Positions 1-4,794 of a stretch of 5,326 nucleotides of DNA are shown here, piece after piece. Under the pieces are notes generated by a model, which saw only the letters and a list, made by a program, of their open reading frames with translations, made no database searches and was not told where the DNA came from. The position numbers and the translations under genes were made by a program. The stretch's first letter is position 1, and every line of letters begins with the position of its first letter. Origin of the DNA: CAWJEL01 sp964647255 (GTDB lineage: Bacteria > Chloroflexota > Anaerolineae > CG2-30-64-16); contig CAZYGI010000152.1 in assembly GCA_964647255.1 (NCBI GenBank), positions 1-5,326 on the forward strand. The letters run 5' to 3'.

Positions 1-644
1 CAGGGTACGCCGTCGCCAGCGTGGACTATCGCCTGAGCGGCGAGGCGCTGGCCCCGGCGCAGATCCAGGATCTCAAGGCGGCCGTACGCTTCCTGCGCGC
101 CAATGCAGCTCAGTACAAACTCGACCCGAAGCGGTTTGCCGCATTCGGGCAATCGGCCGGCGGGAGCCTGGCCGCGCTGCTGGGGACATCGTGCGGCGCA
201 GCCGCGCTGGAAGGCGCTGAGCTGGGCAATGCGGATCAGTCGAGCTGCGTCCAAGCCGTGGTGGACTGGTTCGGCCCCACCGATTTCCTGCAGATGGATG
301 CACAGTTCGCCGGCACCGCGTGTCCCATCACCCACGACGCCGCTGACTCACCGGAATCGAAGCTCGTCGGCGCGCCGATCCAGACCGTGCCCGACAAGGT
401 GAAGCTTGTCAATCCGATCCCCTACGTGACCGCCGAAGCGCCCGCGTTCCTGATCCAGCACGGCACCGCCGACTGCAACGTGCCGCCGCAGCAAGGTCAA
501 CTGCTGTACAATGCGCTGAAGGCCGCAGGCTCGGACAAGGCCACGCTGACCTTCCTGGAAGGCGTCGGCCACGGTGATCCGCAGTTCAGCGCAGCCGCCA
601 ACGTACAGGTGGTGCTCGATTTCCTGGCGAAATACCTGAAGTAA
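1..644 (+). CDS. alpha/beta-hydrolase, esterase/lipase type (BD-FAE-like), 5'-truncated by the window
   Basis: This is the C-terminal 213 residues of a serine hydrolase that probably cleaves carboxylic esters; the substrate cannot be told. The frame is open from position 3, reading GYAVASVDYRLS, a conserved strand and loop of the family, so the GTG at 21 is an internal Val codon and the true start lies upstream. The nucleophile sits in the elbow GQSAGG (Ser codon 153-155), the acid is probably the Asp in HGTADCNVP (codon 471-473) and the base is the His in GVGHGDP (codon 570-572), in the usual order. The stretch AQIQDLKAAVRFLRANAAQYKLD before the elbow is typical of the BD-FAE / acetyl-xylan-esterase-like group. 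Four Cys residues in the visible part would suit an exported enzyme, but the signal-peptide region is missing. It ends with TAA at 642-644. Family call is secure; specific enzyme is not. Confidence 0.88.
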   Translation, partial: GYAVASVDYRLSGEALAPAQIQDLKAAVRFLRANAAQYKLDPKRFAAFGQSAGGSLAALLGTSCGAAALEGAELGNADQSSCVQAVVDWFGPTDFLQMDAQFAGTACPITHDAADSPESKLVGAPIQTVPDKVKLVNPIPYVTAEAPAFLIQHGTADCNVPPQQGQLLYNALKAAGSDKATLTFLEGVGHGDPQFSAAANVQVVLDFLAKYLK

Positions 645-705
645 GAGTTTTGCATGAGCCGCGCCTCTTCGGGGAACGCGGGGATCTTCAGCAACATGTA
701 TGAAT

Positions 706-748
706 CGTTCGCAAGCGGATGCTGTCGAAGGGCGCCCGCTTGCGAACG
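706..748. repeat. perfect 13-bp inverted repeat (hairpin) in the gap before the membrane-protein gene
   Basis: The arm at 706-718 (CGTTCGCAAGCGG) is exactly complementary to 736-748, with a 17-nt loop. In RNA the stem could continue inward after one A/C mismatch with a few G-C and G-U pairs. It lies 61 nt after the hydrolase stop and ends 12 nt before the AAGGAG of the next gene. No T-run follows on either strand, so it is not a standard intrinsic terminator. It could be a leader structure, a protein-binding palindrome or a dispersed repeat; the sequence does not decide. Confidence 0.7.
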
Positions 749-760
749 CGTTAGGACGAA

Positions 761-766
761 AAGGAG
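761..766 (+). promoter_or_regulatory. Shine-Dalgarno AAGGAG that sets the start of the membrane-protein gene
   Basis: AAGGAG at 761-766 stands 10 nt before the ATG at 777. The upstream in-frame ATG at 654 has no such site, and the 41 residues it would add are Cys/Arg-rich and span the 13-bp inverted repeat. This supports the start at 777. Confidence 0.7.
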
Positions 767-776
767 ATGCAAGACC

Positions 777-1853
777 ATGGCTGTTGCCAGTAACGCCACC
801 GCACCACAACCCCCGCTCGAGCCGTTGAAGGCCGAACCGGGGCAAGATGGCATGTTGAATCGGTTGCTCCGCTGGGTTGACCGGCTTCCTATCCCGTATC
901 CAGTCTTTTGCCTCGGAGTGTGGGTCGGATGCACGGTGCTCTTTCAAGGAATGTTGGCGTTCAGCACTCACCAACCACCCTGGACTCTAAATCTCAATTC
1001 GATCTTGAACGCCTTCGTGCTGGCTTACTGCCTGGGTTTGACCTTGCACGTGCAGCGGTCGGTCAGGCAGTCACTGGCGGCTTTTGCGCCGGTGCTCGAC
1101 CTGGATCAGGAAGGCTATGCACGCTTGCGCGCTGACCTGGTCAGCATACCCACCAGGCCAGCACTGCTGTGTGGGCTATTGGTCGTGTTGGCGGCGCTCG
1201 CGGGCAACTATTTGCTGGGGAGCGACACGATACGTGCAGAGCTGTCTGTGGCGCCCATCATGATCTCATCCGCTGCTGTCGTCAGTCTGACTTATGGAGT
1301 GGTTGGCATTCTGATGTACAACCTGATTCGCAAGCTTTGGTTGATCGGTCGAATTTACCCGCTGGCAGGCCGACTGGACCTGAATAACCACCGCTCGTTG
1401 TATGCCTTTTCGGGCCTGACTGCACGCATATGGACCGGGTGGATCGTGCTGAGCTATCCAAGTGTCCTGCTTGTGCCCGATGTCTGGCGCAATCCTGCCT
1501 GGATGACCGTCACCGGGCTGACCCTCTTCGTCATCTCGGCGGGCAGTTGCTATGCCTTGCTGCACATCCATCGCCGCATCGGGGCCGAGAAACAACGGAT
1601 GCTGCTTGACGTCCAGACCCGGCTAAAAGACACGTTTACCAGATTGCATGAGCACATGGATCGGGGCTCACTGCAGGATCTCGGCCCATTGAAAGTGCTC
1701 ATGGACAGCCTGGTCTTGGAGCGCGGGGTGCTTGAAAAAGTTTCGACCTGGCCATGGCAGTCAGAAACATTAGCCAGCTTTTCCTCAGTAGTCCTGCTGC
1801 CACTTGCCATCTGGCTGGTGCAAACCTGGATCAAGAAGCTGGCAGGTCTCTGA
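777..1853 (+). CDS. multi-pass membrane protein of unknown function, about seven membrane segments
   Basis: The 358-residue product is not one I recognise. A polar, Pro-rich N-terminus (1-40) is followed by hydrophobic segments at roughly 41-62, 74-92, 129-148, 157-184, 217-235, 241-263 and 335-354. Between the sixth and seventh lies a charged stretch of about 70 residues (264-334) rich in Arg, Lys, Glu and Leu, starting HIHRRIGAEKQRMLLDVQTR; it looks helical, possibly coiled-coil, and ends in the motif STWPWQ. No ATPase, transporter or protease signature was seen. The start at ATG 777 is chosen over ATG 654 because of AAGGAG at 761-766. By eye the gene is less GC-rich than its neighbours: 36/60 and 29/60 G+C in 1201-1260 and 1261-1320, against 45/60 in 3661-3720. 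It may share a transcript with the hydrolase, though the 132-nt gap with its hairpin makes this uncertain. The reading frame is solid; the function is open. Confidence 0.85.
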   Translation: MAVASNATAPQPPLEPLKAEPGQDGMLNRLLRWVDRLPIPYPVFCLGVWVGCTVLFQGMLAFSTHQPPWTLNLNSILNAFVLAYCLGLTLHVQRSVRQSLAAFAPVLDLDQEGYARLRADLVSIPTRPALLCGLLVVLAALAGNYLLGSDTIRAELSVAPIMISSAAVVSLTYGVVGILMYNLIRKLWLIGRIYPLAGRLDLNNHRSLYAFSGLTARIWTGWIVLSYPSVLLVPDVWRNPAWMTVTGLTLFVISAGSCYALLHIHRRIGAEKQRMLLDVQTRLKDTFTRLHEHMDRGSLQDLGPLKVLMDSLVLERGVLEKVSTWPWQSETLASFSSVVLLPLAIWLVQTWIKKLAGL

Positions 1854-1892
1854 TCTGGCGTGGATGAGGAAGAAAGGCCAGAATCCTCTCTA

Positions 1893-1901
1893 TGCTATAC
1901 T
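1893..1901 (+). promoter_or_regulatory. extended -10 promoter for the 66-residue protein gene
   Basis: TGCTATACT at 1893-1901 fits a sigma-70 extended -10 (TG, one base, then a hexamer matching TATAAT at five of six positions). A -35 element about 17 bp upstream is not convincing, which extended -10 promoters tolerate. Transcription would begin near 1908, giving a leader of about 40 nt before the GTG at 1949. If right, the ATG at 1892 cannot be the start because it would lie upstream of the transcript. Confidence 0.45.
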
Positions 1902-1934
1902 GGCACCGACCGCCCCATGACTGCGGTAATGACC

Positions 1935-1941
1935 GAGGAGG
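1935..1941 (+). promoter_or_regulatory. Shine-Dalgarno GAGGAGG that sets a GTG start
   Basis: GAGGAGG at 1935-1941 is 7 nt before GTG at 1949, an ideal spacing. The longer in-frame reading from ATG 1892 has no comparable site. Confidence 0.75.
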
Positions 1942-1948
1942 CAAGCTG

Positions 1949-2149
1949 GTGGCCCGGCGTCTGATCGAAACCTATCAAATCGGCAATCCAGTCGAGATCT
2001 TGTTTGAGGATGAGGAAGGCGATGAATGGCGACCGGCGCGCATCGTGGCCTTACAGCACCCCGGCGTGTGGGCGCAGACCGCCGACCGCCGCGTCTGGTT
2101 CGTCACCAACAGCAAGCGCATCCGCCCTGTTTCATCCCCCCTCTTCTGA
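1949..2149 (+). CDS. small 66-residue protein, probably SH3-like beta fold, unknown function
   Basis: The product begins MARRLIETYQIGNPVEILFE from a GTG start. Short alternating hydrophobic stretches (PVEILFE, RPARIVAL, VWAQTA, RVWFVTN) separated by turns suggest a small all-beta, SH3-like domain; the block VWAQTADRRVWFVTN followed by KRIRP looks like the conserved core. There is no signal peptide, membrane segment or Cys, so it is probably cytoplasmic. An acidic loop (EDEEGDEW, about 20-27) links the first two strands. The GTG start is preferred because GAGGAGG precedes it at 7 nt and a likely promoter overlaps the longer reading from 1892. The last residues (SPLF) and the TGA fall within a long palindrome, so the C-terminus may have been altered by that element. 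I do not recognise a named family; nucleic-acid or protein binding would be a guess. Confidence 0.7.
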   Translation: MARRLIETYQIGNPVEILFEDEEGDEWRPARIVALQHPGVWAQTADRRVWFVTNSKRIRPVSSPLF

Positions 2150-2176
2150 GCCATCTCTCCGGCTCAGGAGAGGGGG
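2137..2176. terminator. 16-bp palindrome between convergent genes, likely bidirectional transcription stop
   Basis: Positions 2137-2152 pair with 2161-2176 over 16 positions (CCCCCTCTTCTGAGCC against GGCTCAGGAGAGGGGG), with one T-G mismatch at 2145/2168 and an 8-nt loop. It sits where the plus-strand small gene (stop 2147-2149) meets the minus-strand ZIP gene (stop 2190-2192), the usual place for a two-way terminator. No U-run follows in either direction, so it is not a textbook intrinsic terminator and may instead protect 3' ends or be a dispersed GC-rich palindromic repeat. Similar CTCTCC/GGAGAG intergenic palindromes are, from memory, repeated in several high-GC genomes. Confidence 0.6.
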
Positions 2177-2189
2177 CCGGGGGGTGAGG

Positions 2190-2999
2190 TCATCCCAACG
2201 CCACGTCCAGCAGCATCATCACCGCGAACCCCACCATCGCACCGATCGTGGACATGTGGGTTTCGTGTCCCTGTTGCGATTCGGGAATCAGTTCCTCAAC
2301 CACGACGTAGATCATGGCGCCGGCGGCGAAGCTCAACGCGTAGGGCAGGATCGGGCGCATCAGCAGCACGGCGGCCGCGCCCAGCACGCCGGCAATGGGC
2401 TCCACAAGGCCGGACGCCTGGCCGTACAGGAAGCTCTTGAAGCGGGAGAATCCCTCGCGGCGCAGCGGCATCGAGACGGCCAGCCCTTCCGGGAAGTTCT
2501 GGAGGCCGATGCCGAGCGCCAGCGCGATCGCGCCGGACAGGGAAGCGGCCGGCAGCCCGGCGGCCACCGCGCCGAACGCCACGCCCACGGCCAGCCCCTC
2601 CGGGAAATTGTGCAAGGTGATCGCCGTCACCAGCAGCACGCTGCGCTGCCAGGAGGTCTTGATCCCCTCAGCCTCCTCGATGGGCAGCCCCAGGTGCAGG
2701 TGCGGCAGGACGTGGTCCACCCCCCACAGGAACGCGCCGCCCAGCAGGAAGCCGACGACCGCCGGGATCCAGCCGGGCACCCCGGCCCCCTCCGACATCT
2801 CGATGGCGGGCGCCAGCAGCGACCAAAAGCTGGCCGCGATCATGACGCCGGCCGCAAAACCGAGCATCGCGTTCAGCAGCGCGCGGTTCACGGTGCGGGC
2901 CAGAAACACGGTGGCCGCACCCAGGGCGGTCAGGCCCCAGGTGAACAGCGTTGCGAGAAGCGCTTGCAGGATCGGATTCAATGTCGCGAGTTCGGACAT
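2190..2999 (-). CDS. ZIP-family divalent metal transporter, GufA-like
   Basis: This 269-residue inner-membrane protein should carry Zn2+ or another divalent cation without ATP. ZIP hallmarks are clear: HNFPEGLAVG (about 130-139) and QNFPEGLAV (167-175) in the two helices that form the binuclear metal site, and VEELIPE (234-240) in a later helix. About eight hydrophobic segments span the chain. The loop after the third segment holds DHVLPHLHLG (95-104), a short His cluster where many ZIPs have a longer His-rich loop; another His pair is at HETH (245-248). The two NFPEG motifs and the length point to the GufA/ZIP11-like branch. The start is ATG 2999, with GAGGT at 3006-3010 6 nt upstream; GTG at 3005 is in frame but only 1 nt from GAGG. 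The gene starts 27 nt after the permease stop and is the last gene of the operon. Metal specificity is inferred from family and neighbours. Confidence 0.93.
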   Translation of the reverse strand: MSELATLNPILQALLATLFTWGLTALGAATVFLARTVNRALLNAMLGFAAGVMIAASFWSLLAPAIEMSEGAGVPGWIPAVVGFLLGGAFLWGVDHVLPHLHLGLPIEEAEGIKTSWQRSVLLVTAITLHNFPEGLAVGVAFGAVAAGLPAASLSGAIALALGIGLQNFPEGLAVSMPLRREGFSRFKSFLYGQASGLVEPIAGVLGAAAVLLMRPILPYALSFAAGAMIYVVVEELIPESQQGHETHMSTIGAMVGFAVMMLLDVALG

Positions 3000-3005
3000 C
3001 GCCAC

Positions 3006-3010
3006 ACCTC
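3006..3010 (-). promoter_or_regulatory. Shine-Dalgarno GAGGT of the ZIP gene
   Basis: On the minus strand GAGGT (3010 to 3006) lies 6 nt before ATG 2999. The GTG at 3005 is too close to be served by it, so it settles the start. The site falls in the 27-nt gap after the permease stop, which leaves little room for a separate promoter. Confidence 0.7.
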
Positions 3011-3026
3011 AATCAGCGCCTAATTC

Positions 3027-3893
3027 TTAGCGCAGCCACCCGCGGCCGCGCGCGAACCGCCACGCTGCGCCGCGTCCCGGGGCAAAGAAGAGCGCCAGCA
3101 GGAAGAACGCGGTGCTCACCAGCACGATCGCTGCACCCGACGCGACATTGACGGCGTACGACAGGTAAAGCCCGACGACGCCGGATGTGGCGCCGATCAA
3201 GGCTGCCCCGACCATCATCACCGGCAAGCGGCGGGTCAGCAGCGAAGCCGTCGCGGCCGGCGTGATGAGCATTGCCACCATCAAGCCGACGCCCACGGTT
3301 TGCAGCGCAATCACGATGGTGACCGCCAACATCACCAGCAGCAGGTAGCGGAAGAATTGGGCGGGCAGACGCAGGATACTTGCCAGCACCGGGTCGAACG
3401 AGATCACCAGGAATTCTTTGTAGAAGGCGATCACCGTCAGCACGACCAGCCCGCCGAAGATCACGGTGAGCCACAAGTCGGACGCCGACACGCCCAGCAC
3501 ATCGCCGAACATGAAGTGGGTCAGGTCCACGCTGAAATTGCGCACGGTGGAAATCAGCGCAACGCCCAACGCAAACATCGCTGCGAACAGCACGCCGATC
3601 GCGGTGTCCTCCCGAATCTGCCCGTGCTTGCTGATGGCGCCGATACCCAGCGCGGTGCCGACGCCGGCCACCAGCGCGCCGACGAACAGCGCTCCCTGGG
3701 CGCCGCCGCCGATCAGATAGGCCACGGCCACGCCTGGTAGGATGGCGTGCGCCAGCGCGTCGCCGAAGAACGCCATGCCGCGCAACACGACGTAAGTCCC
3801 CAACACGCCGCACACCGCGCCCACCGTCACGGCCGCCAGCAACCCGCGGATCATGAAGCCGTACTGCAACGGCGCCAGAAGCCACTCAATCAT
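3027..3893 (-). CDS. metal ABC transporter permease, ABC-3 family (ZnuB/MntB type)
   Basis: The 288-residue protein is the membrane channel of a zinc/manganese-type ABC importer, presumably a homodimer working with the ATPase and binding protein encoded upstream. Family landmarks appear in order: RGMAFFGDALAHAILPG (about 38-54), EDTAIGVLFAAMFALG (95-110), DLTHFMFGDVLG (123-134) and VGVGLMVAMLITPAATA (200-216). Eight or so hydrophobic segments fill the chain, ending in a short Arg-rich tail on the cytoplasmic side. The ATG at 3893 is chosen because GAGGAGGAG lies 7 nt upstream; starting at 3932 would add 13 polar residues with no such site. The start overlaps the end of the ATPase gene by 8 nt (ATGATTGA), implying translational coupling and matched subunit levels. 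Family assignment is secure; Zn versus Mn or Fe is not decided by the sequence. Confidence 0.95.
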   Translation of the reverse strand: MIEWLLAPLQYGFMIRGLLAAVTVGAVCGVLGTYVVLRGMAFFGDALAHAILPGVAVAYLIGGGAQGALFVGALVAGVGTALGIGAISKHGQIREDTAIGVLFAAMFALGVALISTVRNFSVDLTHFMFGDVLGVSASDLWLTVIFGGLVVLTVIAFYKEFLVISFDPVLASILRLPAQFFRYLLLVMLAVTIVIALQTVGVGLMVAMLITPAATASLLTRRLPVMMVGAALIGATSGVVGLYLSYAVNVASGAAIVLVSTAFFLLALFFAPGRGAAWRFARGRGWLR

Positions 3894-4725
3894 GATGATG
3901 CTCCTCCTCATCCCCGTCGCAGCAGGTGTCATTCAGCGCCAACGCGCCCTCGGCCGCGGTGATGACCGTCATGTGCGAGCCGTAGGCCAGGCGCAGGTTG
4001 GCGGGCGTCAGCACTTCGGCCGCGCTGCCGAAGCCGATGATCCGGCGCCGGAGCAACATCAGCCGGTCGAAGCGGTCGGCGGCCAGTTGCAGATCGTGGG
4101 TGGAGACTAACACGGTCATCCCGCGCGCACGCAGCAGGTCCAGGATGTTGAAGATGGCCTCCTGCGACGGCGTATCCAGCCCGGTGAGCGGCTCATCCAT
4201 CAGGAGCAGCTCGGCCTCTTGAGCCAATGCACGCGCAATGAAGACGCGCTGCTGCTGTCCGCCCGAAAGCTCGCCGATCTGCCGGCCGGCCAGTGCGCCC
4301 ATCCCCACCTGGGCCAGGCTCTCGGCCACCAGCCGGTGATCGTTCCGCCCGGCCTGGCGCAGAAGCCCGATGCGCGCCACGCGGCCCATCAACACTACAT
4401 CGGCGACGGTCACGGGAAAGCTCCAGTCCACCTGCGAGCGCTGCGGCACGTAGCCGATGCAGATGTGCCCGCCCGAAACCGCGCCGTACACGTCTACCTC
4501 GCCGGCCGAGGGCGTGAGAATCCCGGCGGCCGCCTTGAGCAGCGTGCTTTTGCCCGCGCCGTTGGGGCCGACAATTGCGACCCGCTCCCCGCGCGCCAGG
4601 GCGAACGAGGCGTCCTCCAGCGCGGGCTTGCCGTCACCGTAATGAATCGTGACGCCGCGGAATTCCACCACCGGCGCGTCGGGACGGTGCATTTCCTGCT
4701 TACGGATGAAAGAGCTGAAAGGCAT
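3886..4725 (-). CDS. metal ABC transporter ATP-binding protein (ZnuC/MntA type) with Cys/acidic/His tail
   Basis: The 279-residue cytoplasmic ATPase powers the importer. All nucleotide-binding motifs are intact: Walker A GPNGAGKST (53-61), Q-loop in YVPQRSQVDWSFP (Gln 95), signature LSGGQQQR (153-160), Walker B LLLMDEP (173-179) and the switch His in STHD (His 210). The wording around the Q-loop (VDWSFPVTVADVVLMGR) is that of metal-chelate importers of the Zn/Mn group. Beyond the core is an extension ending CCDGDEEEHHHD (268-279), a plausible metal-binding tail. The start is ATG 4725, with AAGGA at 4732-4736 6 nt upstream; the internal Met 12 lacks proper spacing. It lies 69 nt after the binding-protein stop and overlaps the permease start by 8 nt. 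The function as ATPase is certain in outline; the role of the tail is inference. Confidence 0.95.
   Translation of the reverse strand: MPFSSFIRKQEMHRPDAPVVEFRGVTIHYGDGKPALEDASFALARGERVAIVGPNGAGKSTLLKAAAGILTPSAGEVDVYGAVSGGHICIGYVPQRSQVDWSFPVTVADVVLMGRVARIGLLRQAGRNDHRLVAESLAQVGMGALAGRQIGELSGGQQQRVFIARALAQEAELLLMDEPLTGLDTPSQEAIFNILDLLRARGMTVLVSTHDLQLAADRFDRLMLLRRRIIGFGSAAEVLTPANLRLAYGSHMTVITAAEGALALNDTCCDGDEEEHHHD
3901..3909 (-). promoter_or_regulatory. Shine-Dalgarno GAGGAGGAG inside the ATPase gene, serving the permease
   Basis: The minus strand reads GAGGAGGAG from 3909 to 3901, 7 nt before the permease ATG at 3893. The same bases encode the Glu run in the ATPase tail, so one stretch is both protein-coding and ribosome-binding. 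Confidence 0.8.
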
Positions 4726-4731
4726 GGAGGG

Positions 4732-4736
4732 TCCTT
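4732..4736 (-). promoter_or_regulatory. Shine-Dalgarno AAGGA of the ATPase gene
   Basis: On the minus strand AAGGA (4736 to 4732) is 6 nt before ATG 4725, favouring this start over Met 12 at 4692. Confidence 0.65.
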
Positions 4737-4756
4737 GTCTTACTTGCCTGCCTTCA

Positions 4757-4787
4757 CGTGCCGGACACTTCGCAAGTGCCTGGCGCG
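4757..4787 (-). repeat. intercistronic hairpin between the binding-protein and ATPase genes
   Basis: In the minus-strand transcript, 4787-4774 folds on 4770-4757 around a 3-nt GCG loop; 12 of 14 positions pair (11 Watson-Crick and one G-U), with A/C mismatches at 4785/4759 and 4781/4763. It begins 7 nt after the binding-protein stop and is not followed by a U-run, so it is unlikely to be a full terminator. Hairpins in this place in importer operons are known to protect the upstream message and so raise binding protein over membrane subunits (malE-malF is the classic case); that role here is inference. Confidence 0.55.
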
Positions 4788-4794
4788 CAAACTG

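Noticed and set aside
697..705. A promoter before the membrane gene (TGTATGAAT at 697-705)
   Set aside because: It resembles an extended -10 only with a shifted register, and there is no supporting -35. Chance is as likely.
691..756. An integron attC-like site: GTTAGGA at 750-756 beside the right arm of the 13-bp inverted repeat
   Set aside because: The matching RYYYAAC box is absent on the left (only GCAAC at 691-695), the spacing is lopsided (10 nt versus 1 nt), and GTTAGGA breaks the GTTRRRY consensus. No cassette array or integrase is visible.
654..776. A 41-residue N-terminal extension of the membrane protein from ATG 654
   Set aside because: There is no Shine-Dalgarno before 654, the residues are Cys/Arg-rich and unlike a signal peptide, and the stretch contains the inverted repeat. 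AAGGAG before ATG 777 explains translation better.
348..974. A 208-residue minus-strand frame under the hydrolase
   Set aside because: It runs across the hydrolase stop, the gap and into the membrane gene, has no ribosome binding site that I can see, and its product lacks any recognisable pattern, while the plus-strand hydrolase has a full catalytic triad.
1854..1888. Small stem (TCTGGC 1854-1859 with GCCAGA 1877-1882; alternative GAGGA 1866-1870 with TCCTC 1884-1888) as a terminator of the membrane gene
   Set aside because: The stems are only 5-6 bp with long loops and compete with each other, and no clear T-run follows. Too weak to call.
2004..3023. A 339-residue plus-strand open frame opposite the ZIP gene
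   Set aside because: Its product is a low-complexity mix of Arg, Gln, Gly and His, as expected from the complement of GC-rich codons. The minus-strand reading is a full ZIP protein with intact motifs.
3013..3885. A 290-residue minus-strand frame overlapping the permease
   Set aside because: It is an Arg-rich shift of the permease frame with no start signal. The permease frame has all family motifs and a strong Shine-Dalgarno.
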